Position numbers and translations under genes: made by a program. The notes below the pieces were generated by a model. It saw only the letters and a list, made by a program, of their open reading frames with translations, did not search any database and was not told where the DNA came from. Positions 11,221 through 23,805 of a DNA stretch of 53,023 nt are shown piece by piece. The stretch is from contig JAUCMV010000006.1 of assembly GCA_030435675.1 (NCBI GenBank), positions 574,291-627,313 of the forward strand, read 5' to 3'. Numbering within the stretch: the stretch's first letter is position 1; the number at the start of each line of letters is the position of its first letter. The stretch is from Steinernema hermaphroditum (lineage: Eukaryota > Nematoda > Chromadorea > Rhabditida > Steinernematidae).

Positions 11221-12271
11221 TGGATCTTGTAGAACTGCACGAGCCTGATCGAACGCGCCTACTCTCGTTGGATTTCCTGCGGACTATCTTAGTTTCCTGC
11301 AAAACTTTCAATTCGAGACAGCAGGGCCCTTGCTCATACCAAAAGCTCTGCATCTGACCCTCCTGCTCCAAAGTACCATAGCATTTTTATGATTGGATCT
11401 TGTAGAACTGCACGAGCCTGATCGAACGCGCCTATTCCCGTTGGGATTACTGTGGACTATCTTAGTTTCCTGCAAAACTTTCAATTCGAGACAGATAGGG
11501 CCCTTGTTCATACAAAGAGTTCTGCATCTGACCCTCCTGCTCCAAAGTACCATAGCATTTTTATGATTGGATCTTGTAGAACTGCACGAGCCTGATCGAA
11601 CGCGCCTATTCCCGTTGGGATTACTGTGGACTATCTTAGTTTCCTGCAAAACTTTCAATTCGAGACAGATAGGCCCTTGTTCATACAAAGAGTTCTGCAT
11701 CTGACCCTCCAGCTCCAAAGTACCATAGCATTTTTATGATTGGATCTTGTAGAACTGCACGAGCCTGATCGAACGCGCCTACTCTCGTTGGATTTCCTGT
11801 GGACTATCTTAGTTTCCTGCAAAACTTTCAATTCGAGACAGCAGGGCCCTTGCTCATACCAAAAGCTCTGCATCTGACCCTCCTGCTCCAAAGTACCATA
11901 TCATTTTTATGATTGGATCTTATAGAACTGCACGAGCCTGATCGAACGCGCCTATTCCCGTTGGGATTACTGTGGACTATCTTAGTTTCCTGCAAAACTT
12001 TCAATTCGAGACAGATAGGGCCCTTGTTCATACAAAGAGTTCTGCATCTGACCCTCCTGCTCCAAAGTACCATAGCATTTTTATGATTGGATCTTGTAGA
12101 ACTGCACGAGCCTGATCGAACGCGCCTATTCCCGTTGGGATTACTGTGGAATATCTTAGTTTCCTGCAAAACTTTCAATTCGAGACAGATAGGGCCTTGT
12201 TCATACAAAGAGTTCTGCATCTGACCCTCCTGCTCCAAAGTACCATATCATTTTTATGATTGGATCTTGTA

Positions 12272-12285
12272 GAACTGCGAACTGC
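12272..12285. repeat. 7-bp tandem duplication gaactgc/gaactgc with 'gaccctg'
   Basis: Combines the 7-bp unit seen at 8128 and 8988 with the gaccctg variant seen after the 9-bp unit at 10716. It is therefore intermediate between the two forms. Confidence 0.95.
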
Positions 12286-12523
12286 ACGACCCTGATCGAA
12301 CGCGCCTACTCTTGTTGGATTTCCTGTGGACTATCTTAGTTTCCTGCAAAACTTTCAATTCGAGACAGCAGGGCCCTTGCTCATACCAAGAGCTCTGCAT
12401 CTGACCCTCCTGCTCCAAAGTACCATATCATTTTTATGATTGGATCTTGTAGAACTGCACGAGCCTGATCGAACGCGCCTATTCCCGTTGGGATTACTGT
12501 GGAATATCTTAGTTTCCTGCAAA

Positions 12524-13023
12524 NNNNNNNNNNNNNNNNNNNNNNNNNNNNNNNNNNNNNNNNNNNNNNNNNNNNNNNNNNNNNNNNNNNNNNNNNNNNN
12601 NNNNNNNNNNNNNNNNNNNNNNNNNNNNNNNNNNNNNNNNNNNNNNNNNNNNNNNNNNNNNNNNNNNNNNNNNNNNNNNNNNNNNNNNNNNNNNNNNNNN
12701 NNNNNNNNNNNNNNNNNNNNNNNNNNNNNNNNNNNNNNNNNNNNNNNNNNNNNNNNNNNNNNNNNNNNNNNNNNNNNNNNNNNNNNNNNNNNNNNNNNNN
12801 NNNNNNNNNNNNNNNNNNNNNNNNNNNNNNNNNNNNNNNNNNNNNNNNNNNNNNNNNNNNNNNNNNNNNNNNNNNNNNNNNNNNNNNNNNNNNNNNNNNN
12901 NNNNNNNNNNNNNNNNNNNNNNNNNNNNNNNNNNNNNNNNNNNNNNNNNNNNNNNNNNNNNNNNNNNNNNNNNNNNNNNNNNNNNNNNNNNNNNNNNNNN
13001 NNNNNNNNNNNNNNNNNNNNNNN
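12524..13023. other. Assembly gap, 500 N
   Basis: Exactly 500 Ns, a usual placeholder length. The satellite phase is not kept across it. The next 'tcaattcgag' on the left would start at 12528 and the first on the right starts at 13081, a distance of 553 bp or 3 x 173 + 34. The true missing length is therefore not 500 if monomers are regular; 120 + 173k would restore phase. Orientation is the same on both sides. Reading frames that span the Ns are artefacts. Confidence 0.99.
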
Positions 13024-15329
13024 GAACGCGCCTACTCTCGTTGGATTTACTGTGGACTATCTTAGTTTCCTGCAAAACTTTCAATTCGAGACAGATAGGG
13101 CCTTGTTCATGCAAAGAGTTCTGCATCTGACCCTCCTGCTCCAAAGTACCATATCATTTTTATGATCGGATCTTGTAGAACTGCACGAGCCTGATCGAAC
13201 GCGCCTACTCTCGTTGGATTTACTGTGGACTATCTTAGTTTCCTGCAAAACTTTCAATTCGAGACAGATAGGGCCTTGTTCATGCAAAGAGTTCTGCATC
13301 TGACCCTCCTGCTCCAAAGTACCATAGCATTTTTATGATCGGATCTTGTAGAACTGCACGAGCCTGATCGAACGCGCCTACTCTCGTTGGATTTACTGTG
13401 GACTATCTTAGTTTCCTGCAAAACTTTCAATTCGAGACAGATAGGGCCTTGTTCATGCAAAGAGTTCTGCATCTGACCCTCCTGCTCCAAAGTACCATAG
13501 CATTTTTATGATTCCATCTTGTAGAACTGCACGAGCCTGATCGAACGCGCCTACTCTCGTTGGATTTCTTGTGGACTATCTTAGTTTCCTGCAAAACTTT
13601 CAATTCGAGACAGATAGGGCCTTGTTCATGTAAAGAGTTCCGCATCTGACCCTCCTGCTCCAAAGTACCATATCATTTTTATGATTCCATCTTGTAGAAC
13701 TGCACGAGCCTGATCGAACGCGCCTATTCCCGTTCGGATTACTGTGGACTATCTTAGTTTCCTGCAAAACTTTCAATTCGAGACAGCAGGGCCCTTGCTC
13801 ACACCAAGAGCTCTGCATCTGACCCTCCTGCTCCAAAGTACCATAGCATTTTTATGATTGGATCTTGTAGAACTGCACGAGCCTGATCGAACGCGCCTAC
13901 TCTCGTTGGATTTACTGTGGACTATCTTAGTTTCCTGCAAAACTTTCAATTCGAGACAGATAGGGCCTTGTTCATGCAAAGAGTTCTGCATCTGACCCTC
14001 CTGCTCCAAAGTACCATAGCATTTTTATGATTGGATCTTGTAGAACTGCACGAGCCTGATCGAACGCGCCTACTCTCGTTGGATTTACTGTGGACTATCT
14101 TAGTTTCCTGCAAAACTTTCAATTCGAGACAGATAGGGCCTTGTTCATGCAAAGAGTTCTGCATCTGACCCTCCTGCTCCAAAGTACCATAGCATTTTTA
14201 TGATCGGATCTTGTAGAACTGCACGAGCCTGATCGAACGCGCCTACTCTCGTTGGATTTACTGTGGACTATCTTAGTTTCCTGCAAAACTTTCAATTCGA
14301 GACAGCAGGGCCCTTGCTCACACCAAGAGCTCTGCATCTGACCCTCCTGCTCCAAAGTACCATATCATTTTTATGATTCCATCTTGTAGAACTGCACGAG
14401 CCTGATCGAACGCGCCTATTCCCGTTCGGATTACTGTGGACTATCTTAGTTTCCTGCAAAACTTTCAATTCGAGACAGATAGGGCCTTGTTCATGCAAAG
14501 AGTTCTGCATCTGACCCTCCTGCTCCAAAGTACCATAGCATTTTTATGATTGGATCTTGTAGAACTGCACGAGCCTGATCGAACGCGCCTACTCTCGTTG
14601 GATTTACTGTGGACTATCTTAGTTTCCTGCAAAACTTTCAATTCGAGACAGATAGGGCCTTGTTCATGCAAAGAGTTCTGCATCTGACCCTCCTGCTCCA
14701 AAGTACCATAGCATTTTTATGATCGGATCTTGTAGAACTGCACGAGCCTGATCGAACGCGCCTACTCTCGTTGGATTTACTGTGGACTATCTTAGTTTCC
14801 TGCAAAACTTTCAATTCGAGACAGATAGGGCCTTGTTCATGCAAAGAGTTCTGCATCTGACCCTCCTGCTCCAAAGTACCATAGCATTTTTATGATCGGA
14901 TCTTGTAGAACTGCACGAGCCTGATCGAACGCGCCTACTCTCGTTGGATTTACTGTGGACTATCTTAGTTTCCTGCAAAACTTTCAATTCGAGACAGATA
15001 GGGCCTTGTTCATGCAAAGAGTTCTGCATCTGACCCTCCTGCTCCAAAGTACCATAGCATTTTTATGATTCCATCTTGTAGAACTGCACGAGCCTGATCG
15101 AACGCGCCTACTCTCGTTGGATTTCTTGTGGACTATCTTAGTTTCCTGCAAAACTTTCAATTCGAGACAGATAGGGCCTTGTTCATGTAAAGAGTTCCGC
15201 ATCTGACCCTCCTGCTCCAAAGTACCATATCATTTTTATGATTCCATCTTGTAGAACTGCACGAGCCTGATCGAACGCGCCTATTCCCGTTCGGATTACT
15301 GTGGACTATCTTAGTTTCCTGCAAAACTT

Positions 15330-17059
15330 TCAATTCGAGACAGCAGGGCCCTTGCTCACACCAAGAGCTCTGCATCTGACCCTCCTGCTCCAAAGTACCA
15401 TAGCATTTTTATGATTGGATCTTGTAGAACTGCACGAGCCTGATCGAACGCGCCTATTCCCGTTGGGATTACTGTGGACTATCTTAGTTTCCTGCAAAAC
15501 TTTCAATTCGAGACAGCAGGGCCCTTGCTCACACCAAGAGCTCTGCATCTGACCCTCCTGCTCCAAAGTACCATAGCATTTTTATGATCGGATCTTGTAG
15601 AACTGCACGAGCCTGATCGAACGCGCCTACTCACGTTGGATTTACTGTGGACTATCTTAGTTTCCTGCAAAACTTTCAATTCGAGACAGATAGGGCCTTG
15701 TTCATGCAAAGAGTTCTGCATCTGACCCTCCTGCTCCAAAGTACCATAGCATTTTTATGATTGGATCTTGTAGAACTGCACGAGCCTGATCGAACGCGCC
15801 TACTCTCGTTGGATTTACTGTGGACTATCTTAGTTTCCTGCAAAACTTTCAATTCGAGACAGATAGGGCCTTGTTCATGCAAAGAGTTCTGCATCTGACC
15901 CTCCTGCTCCAAAGTACCATAGCATTTTTATGATCGGATCTTGTAGAACTGCACGAGCCTGATCGAACGCGCCTACTCTCGTTGGATTTACTGTGGACTA
16001 TCTTAGTTTCCTGCAAAACTTTCAATTCGAGACAGATAGGGCCTTGTTCATGCAAAGAGTTCTGCATCTGACCCTCCTGCTCCAAAGTACCATATCATTT
16101 TTATGATCGGATCTTGTAGAACTGCACGAGCCTGATCGAACGCGCCTACTCTCGTTGGATTTACTGTGGACTATCTTAGTTTCCTGCAAAACTTTCAATT
16201 CGAGACAGATAGGGCCTTGTTCATGCAAAGAGTTCTGCATCTGACCCTCCTGCTCCAAAGTACCATAGCATTTTTATGATTCCATCTTGTAGAACTGCAC
16301 GAGCCTGATCGAACGCGCCTACTCTCGTTGGATTTCTTGTGGACTATCTTAGTTTCCTGCAAAACTTTCAATTCGAGACAGATAGGGCCTTGTTCATGTA
16401 AAGAGTTCCGCATCTGACCCTCCTGCTCCAAAGTACCATATCATTTTTATGATTCCATCTTGTAGAACTGCACGAGCCTGATCGAACGCGCCTATTCCCG
16501 TTCGGATTACTGTGGACTATCTTAGTTTCCTGCAAAACTTTCAATTCGAGACAGCAGGGCCCTTGCTCACACCAAGAGCTCTGCATCTGACCCTCCTGCT
16601 CCAAAGTACCATAGCATTTTTATGATTGGATCTTGTAGAACTGCACGAGCCTGATCGAACGCGCCTACTCTCGTTGGATTTCTTGTGGACTATCTTAGTT
16701 TCCTGCAAAACTTTCAATTCGAGACAGATAGGGCCTTGTTCATGCAAAGGGTTCTGCATCTGACCCTCCTGCTCCAAAGTACCATAGCATTTTTATGATC
16801 GGATCTTGTAGAACTGCACGAGCCTGATCGAACGCGCCTACTCTCGTTGGATTTACTGTGGACTATCTTAGTTTCCTGCAAAACTTTCAATTCGAGACAG
16901 ATAGGGCCTTGTTCATGCAAAGAGTTCCGCATCTGACCCTCCTGCTCCAAAGTACCATATCATTTTTATGATTCCATCTTGTAGAACTGCACGAGCCTGA
17001 TCGAACGCGCCTATTCCCGTTCGGATTACTGTGGACTATCTTAGTTTCCTGCAAAACTT
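15330..17059. repeat. 10-monomer block (1730 bp), first copy
   Basis: All ten monomers match 20520-22249 in order and in every diagnostic box, including the rare 'catgtaaagagttccg', 'gcaaagggttctg' and 'gcaaagagttccg' variants. The offset is 5190 bp, exactly 30 monomers. No base difference was noticed by eye. Confidence 0.8.
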
Positions 17060-20000
17060 TCAATTCGAGACAGCAGGGCCCTTGCTCACACCAAGAGCTC
17101 TGCATCTGACCCTCCTGCTCCAAAGTACCATAGCATTTTTATGATTGGATCTTGTAGAACTGCACGAGCCTGATCGAACGCGCCTATTCCCGTTGGGATT
17201 ACTGTGGACTATCTTAGTTTCCTGCAAAACTTTCAATTCGAGACAGCAGGGCCCTTGCTCACACCAAGAGCTCTGCATCTGACCCTCCTGCTCCAAAGTA
17301 CCATAGCATTTTTATGATTGGATCTTGTAGAACTGCACGAGCCTAATCGAACGCGCCTACTCTCGTTGGATTTACTGTGGACTATCTTAGTTTCCTGCAA
17401 AACTTTCAATTCGAGACAGATAGGGCCTTGTTCATGCAAAGAGTTCTGCATCTGACCCTCCTGCTCCAAAGTACCATAGCATTTTTATGATCGGATCTTG
17501 TAGAACTGCACGAGCCTGATCGAACGCGCCTACTCTCGTTGGATTTACTGTGGACTATCTTAGTTTCCTGCAAAACTTTCAATTCGAGACAGATAGGGCC
17601 TTGTTCATGCAAAGAGTTCTGCATCTGACCCTCCTGCTCCAAAGTACCATATCATTTTTATGATCGGATCTTGTAGAACTGCACGAGCCTGATCGAACGC
17701 GCCTACTCTCGTTGGATTTACTGTGGACTATCTTAGTTTCCTGCAAAACTTTCAATTCGAGACAGATAGGGCCTTGTTCATGCAAAGAGTTCTGCATCTG
17801 ACCCTCCTGCTCCAAAGTACCATAGCATTTTTATGATTCCATCTTGTAGAACTGCACGAGCCTGATCGAACGCGCCTACTCTCGTTGGATTTCTTGTGGA
17901 CTATCTTAGTTTCCTGCAAAACTTTCAATTCGAGACAGATAGGGCCTTGTTCATGTAAAGAGTTCCGCATCTGACCCTCCTGCTCCAAAGTACCATATCA
18001 TTTTTATGATTCCATCTTGTAGAACTGCACGAGCCTGATCGAACGCGCCTATTCCCGTTCGGATTACTGTGGACTATCTTAGTTTCCTGCAAAACTTTCA
18101 ATTCGAGACAGCAGGGCCCTTGCTCACACCAAGAGCTCTGCATCTGACCCTCCTGCTCCAAAGTACCATAGCATTTTTATGATTGGATCTTGTAGAACTG
18201 CACGAGCCTGATCGAACGCGCCTATTCCCGTTGGGATTACTGTGGACTATCTTAGTTTCCTGCAAAACTTTCAATTCGAGACAGCAGGGCCCTTGCTCAC
18301 ACCAAGAGCTCTGCATCTGACCCTCCTGCTCCAAAGTACCATAGCATTTTTATGATCGGATCTTGTAGAACTGCACGAGCCTGATCGAACGCGCCTACTC
18401 ACGTTGGATTTACTGTGGACTATCTTAGTTTCCTGCAAAACTTTCAATTCGAGACAGATAGGGCCTTGTTCATGCAAAGAGTTCTGCATCTGACCCTCCT
18501 GCTCCAAAGTACCATAGCATTTTTATGATTGGATCTTGTAGAACTGCACGAGCCTGATCGAACGCGCCTACTCTCGTTGGATTTACTGTGGACTATCTTA
18601 GTTTCCTGCAAAACTTTCAATTCGAGACAGATAGGGCCTTGTTCATGCAAAGAGTTCTGCATCTGACCCTCCTGCTCCAAAGTACCATAGCATTTTTATG
18701 ATTGGATCTTGTAGAACTGCACGAGCCTGATCGAACGCGCCTACTCTCGTTGGATTTACTGTGGACTATCTTAGTTTCCTGCAAAACTTTCAATTCGAGA
18801 CAGATAGGGCCTTGTTCATGCAAAGAGTTCTGCATCTGACCCTCCTGCTCCAAAGTACCATAGCATTTTTATGATCGGATCTTGTAGAACTGCACGAGCC
18901 TGATCGAACGCGCCTACTCTCGTTGGATTTACTGTGGACTATCTTAGTTTCCTGCAAAACTTTCAATTCGAGACAGATAGGGCCTTGTTCATGCAAAGAG
19001 TTCTGCATCTGACCCTCCTGCTCCAAAGTACCATAGCATTTTTATGATTCCATCTTGTAGAACTGCACGAGCCTGATCGAACGCGCCTACTCTCGTTGGA
19101 TTTCTTGTGGACTATCTTAGTTTCCTGCAAAACTTTCAATTCGAGACAGATAGGGCCTTGTTCATGTAAAGAGTTCCGCATCTGACCCTCCTGCTCCAAA
19201 GTACCATATCATTTTTATGATTCCATCTTGTAGAACTGCACGAGCCTGATCGAACGCGCCTATTCCCGTTCGGATTACTGTGGACTATCTTAGTTTCCTG
19301 CAAAACTTTCAATTCGAGACAGCAGGGCCCTTGCTCACACCAAGAGCTCTGCATCTGACCCTCCTGCTCCAAAGTACCATAGCATTTTTATGATTGGATC
19401 TTGTAGAACTGCACGAGCCTGATCGAACGCGCCTATTCCCGTTGGGATTACTGTGGACTATCTTAGTTTCCTGCAAAACGTTCAATTCGAGACAGCAGGG
19501 CCCTTGCTCACACCAAGAGCTCTGCATCTGACCCTCCTGCTCCAAAGTACCATATCATTTTTATGATTCCACCTTGTAGAACTGCACGAGCCTGATCGAA
19601 CGCGCCTATTCCCGTTCGGATTACTGTGGACTATCTTAGTTTCCTGCAAAACTTTCAATTCGAGACAGCAGGGCCCTTGCTCACACCAAGAGCTCTGCAT
19701 CTGACCCTCCTGCTCCAAAGTACCATAGCATTTTTATGATTGGATCTTGTAGAACTGCACGAGCCTGATCGAACGCGCCTATTCCCGTTGGGATTACTGT
19801 GGACTATCTTAGTTTCCTGCAAAACTTTCAATTCGAGACAGCAGGGCCCTTGCTCACACCAAGAGCTCTGCATCTGACCCTCCTGCTCCAAAGTACCATA
19901 GCATTTTTATGATCGGATCTTGTAGAACTGCACGAGCCTGATCGAACGCGCCTACTCACGTTGGATTTACTGTGGACTATCTTAGTTTCCTGCAAAACTT

Positions 20001-20519
20001 TCAATTCGAGACAGATAGGGCCTTGTTCATGCAAAGAGTTCTGCATCTGACCCTCCTGCTCCAAAGTACCATAGCATTTTTATGATCGGATCTTGTAGAA
20101 CTGCACGAGCCTGATCGAACGCGCCTACTCACGTTGGATTTACTGTGGACTATCTTAGTTTCCTGCAAAACTTTCAATTCGAGACAGATAGGGCCTTGTT
20201 CATGCAAAGAGTTCTGCATCTGACCCTCCTGCTCCAAAGTACCATAGCATTTTTATGATTGGATCTTGTAGAACTGCACGAGCCTGATCGAACGCGCCTA
20301 CTCTCGTTGGATTTACTGTGGACTATCTTAGTTTCCTGCAAAACTTTCAATTCGAGACAGATAGGGCCTTGTTCATGCAAAGAGTTCTGCATCTGACCCT
20401 CCTGCTCCAAAGTACCATATCATTTTTATGATTCCATCTTGTAGAACTGCACGAGCCTGATCGAACGCGCCTATTCCCGTTCGAATTACTGTGGACTATC
20501 TTAGTTTCCTGCAAAACTT

Positions 20520-22249
20520 TCAATTCGAGACAGCAGGGCCCTTGCTCACACCAAGAGCTCTGCATCTGACCCTCCTGCTCCAAAGTACCATAGCATTTTT
20601 ATGATTGGATCTTGTAGAACTGCACGAGCCTGATCGAACGCGCCTATTCCCGTTGGGATTACTGTGGACTATCTTAGTTTCCTGCAAAACTTTCAATTCG
20701 AGACAGCAGGGCCCTTGCTCACACCAAGAGCTCTGCATCTGACCCTCCTGCTCCAAAGTACCATAGCATTTTTATGATCGGATCTTGTAGAACTGCACGA
20801 GCCTGATCGAACGCGCCTACTCACGTTGGATTTACTGTGGACTATCTTAGTTTCCTGCAAAACTTTCAATTCGAGACAGATAGGGCCTTGTTCATGCAAA
20901 GAGTTCTGCATCTGACCCTCCTGCTCCAAAGTACCATAGCATTTTTATGATTGGATCTTGTAGAACTGCACGAGCCTGATCGAACGCGCCTACTCTCGTT
21001 GGATTTACTGTGGACTATCTTAGTTTCCTGCAAAACTTTCAATTCGAGACAGATAGGGCCTTGTTCATGCAAAGAGTTCTGCATCTGACCCTCCTGCTCC
21101 AAAGTACCATAGCATTTTTATGATCGGATCTTGTAGAACTGCACGAGCCTGATCGAACGCGCCTACTCTCGTTGGATTTACTGTGGACTATCTTAGTTTC
21201 CTGCAAAACTTTCAATTCGAGACAGATAGGGCCTTGTTCATGCAAAGAGTTCTGCATCTGACCCTCCTGCTCCAAAGTACCATATCATTTTTATGATCGG
21301 ATCTTGTAGAACTGCACGAGCCTGATCGAACGCGCCTACTCTCGTTGGATTTACTGTGGACTATCTTAGTTTCCTGCAAAACTTTCAATTCGAGACAGAT
21401 AGGGCCTTGTTCATGCAAAGAGTTCTGCATCTGACCCTCCTGCTCCAAAGTACCATAGCATTTTTATGATTCCATCTTGTAGAACTGCACGAGCCTGATC
21501 GAACGCGCCTACTCTCGTTGGATTTCTTGTGGACTATCTTAGTTTCCTGCAAAACTTTCAATTCGAGACAGATAGGGCCTTGTTCATGTAAAGAGTTCCG
21601 CATCTGACCCTCCTGCTCCAAAGTACCATATCATTTTTATGATTCCATCTTGTAGAACTGCACGAGCCTGATCGAACGCGCCTATTCCCGTTCGGATTAC
21701 TGTGGACTATCTTAGTTTCCTGCAAAACTTTCAATTCGAGACAGCAGGGCCCTTGCTCACACCAAGAGCTCTGCATCTGACCCTCCTGCTCCAAAGTACC
21801 ATAGCATTTTTATGATTGGATCTTGTAGAACTGCACGAGCCTGATCGAACGCGCCTACTCTCGTTGGATTTCTTGTGGACTATCTTAGTTTCCTGCAAAA
21901 CTTTCAATTCGAGACAGATAGGGCCTTGTTCATGCAAAGGGTTCTGCATCTGACCCTCCTGCTCCAAAGTACCATAGCATTTTTATGATCGGATCTTGTA
22001 GAACTGCACGAGCCTGATCGAACGCGCCTACTCTCGTTGGATTTACTGTGGACTATCTTAGTTTCCTGCAAAACTTTCAATTCGAGACAGATAGGGCCTT
22101 GTTCATGCAAAGAGTTCCGCATCTGACCCTCCTGCTCCAAAGTACCATATCATTTTTATGATTCCATCTTGTAGAACTGCACGAGCCTGATCGAACGCGC
22201 CTATTCCCGTTCGGATTACTGTGGACTATCTTAGTTTCCTGCAAAACTT
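20520..22249. repeat. 10-monomer block (1730 bp), second copy
   Basis: Partner of 15330-17059. The match stops at 22250, where the monomer carries ctactctcg and tttcttg in place of tattcccgttggg. To the left it stops at 20347, which lacks the catgtaaag marker. Confidence 0.8.
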
Positions 22250-23805
22250 TCAATTCGAGACAGCAGGGCCCTTGCTCACACCAAGAGCTCTGCATCTGAC
22301 CCTCCTGCTCCAAAGTACCATAGCATTTTTATGATTGGATCTTGTAGAACTGCACGAGCCTGATCGAACGCGCCTACTCTCGTTGGATTTCTTGTGGACT
22401 ATCTTAGTTTCCTGCAAAACTTTCAATTCGAGACAGATAGGGCCTTGTTCATGCAAAGGGTTCTGCATCTGACCCTCCTGCTCCAAAGTACCATAGCATT
22501 TTTATGATCGGATCTTGTAGAACTGCACGAGCCTGATCGAACGCGCCTACTCTCGTTGGATTTACTGTGGACTATCTTAGTTTCCTGCAAAACTTTCAAT
22601 TCGAGACAGATAGGGCCTTGTTCATGCAAAGAGTTCTGCATCTGACCCTCCTGCTCCAAAGTACCATATCATTTTTATGGTTCCATCTTGTAGAACTGCA
22701 CGAGCCTGATCGAACGCGCCTATTCCCGTTCGGATTACTGTGGACTATCTTAGTTTCCTGCAAAACTTTCAATTCGAGACAGCAGGGCCCTTGCTCACAC
22801 CAAGAGCTCTGCATCTGACCCTCCTGCTCCAAAGTACCATAGCATTTTTATGATTGGATCTTGTAGAACTGCACGAGCCTGATCGAACGCGCCTATTCCC
22901 GTTGGGATTACTGTGGACTATCTTAGTTTCCTGCAAAACTTTCAATTCGAGACAGCAGGGCCCTTGCTCACACCAAGAGCTCTGCATCTGACCCTCCTGC
23001 TCCAAAGTACCATAGCATTTTTATGATTCCATCTTGTAGAACTGCACGAGCCTGATCGAACGCGCCTACTCTCGTTGGATTTCTTGTGGACTATCTTAGT
23101 TTCCTGCAAAACTTTCAATTCGAGACAGATAGGGCCTTGTTCATGTAAAGAGTTCCGCATCTGACCCTCCTGCTCCAAAGTACCATATCATTTTTATGAT
23201 TGGATCTTGTAGAACTGCACGAGCCTGATCGAACGCGCCTATTCCCGTTCGGATTACTGTGGACTATCTTAGTTTCCTGCAAAACTTTCAATTCGAGACA
23301 GCAGGGCCCTTGCTCACACCAAGAGCTCTGCATCTGACCCTCCTGCTCCAAAGTACCATAGCATTTTTATGATTGGATCTTGTAGAACTGCACGAGCCTG
23401 ATCGAACGCGCCTATTCCCGTTGGGATTACTGTGGACTATCTTAGTTTCCTGCAAAACTTTCAATTCGAGACAGCAGGGCCCTTGCTCACACCAAGAGCT
23501 CTGCATCTGACCCTCCTGCTCCAAAGTACCATAGCATTTTTATGATCGGATCTTGTAGAACTGCACGAGCCTGATCGAACGCGCCTACTCACGTTGGATT
23601 TACTGTGGACTATCTTAGTTTCCTGCAAAACTTTCAATTCGAGACAGATAGGGCCTTGTTCATGCAAAGAGTTCTGCATCTGACCCTCCTGCTCCAAAGT
23701 ACCATAGCATTTTTATGATTGGATCTTGTAGAACTGCACGAGCCTGATCGAACGCCCCTACTCTCGTTGGATTTCCTGTGGACTACCTTAGTTTCCTGCA
23801 AAATT

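Larger units (their letters stand above)
10446..11307. repeat. Pentameric HOR, left-arm copy 3 (862 bp)
   Basis: Starts and lengths are 10446 (173), 10619 (182, a 9-bp gaactgcac duplication), 10801 ('gtggaatatc'), 10974 ('cctgtcaac') and 11147 (161, type C junction reading ctagaattttt). The order is the same as in the copies at 7858 and 8718. A further copy begins near 12175 (gaactgc duplication at 12272, 'gtggaatatc' at 12500) and is cut by the N gap. Confidence 0.83.
1..12523. repeat. Left arm of 173-bp satellite array (type A'/C monomers)
   Basis: About 72 head-to-tail monomers in one orientation. 'tcaattcgag' recurs at 96, 269, 442, 615, 788 and onward, which fixes the 173-bp period. Most copies have the head 'cagggcccttgctcatacc' followed by either 'aaaagctctgcat' or 'aagagctctgcat' (type A'). 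Others have 'catacaaagagttatgcat' (type C). Further diagnostic differences are atagcat/atatcat/acatcat, cttgtag/cttatag, and tattcccgttggg / tattctcgttgga / ctactcttgttgga / ctactctcgttgga. Monomer length is unstable compared with the right arm: 161, 162, 166-169, 171, 172, 174, 180 and 182 bp are all seen. No gene, transposon or inverted segment was seen. A centromeric or heterochromatic role is inferred from architecture only. Confidence 0.97.
13081..23460. repeat. Indel-free sub-array of 60 monomers with 7- and 9-monomer HOR spacing
   Basis: A rare B variant with 'catgtaaagagttccgcat' marks the units. It starts monomers at 13600, 15157, 16368, 17925, 19136, 21558 and 23115. Spacings are 9, 7, 9, 7, 14 and 9 monomers, that is 1557, 1211 or 2422 bp. 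The marker monomer is preceded by one with tgattcc, ctactctcg and tttcttg. The alternation of 9 and 7 suggests a 16-monomer super-unit (2768 bp): 15157-15848 matches 17925-18616. Confidence 0.75.

Noticed and set aside
13032..13048. 'tctcgttgga' resembles the left half of the human CENP-B box
   Set aside because: The right half (CGGG core) does not match at all; only about 4 of 9 core positions agree.
12440..13165. Long open frames spanning 12440-13165 on both strands
   Set aside because: They consist mostly of the 500 N gap.
22567..22818. Plus-strand 83-residue frames at 22567, 28275 and 29313
   Set aside because: They exist only because the ttatggttcc variant removes a TGA. They are satellite sequence with no coding evidence.
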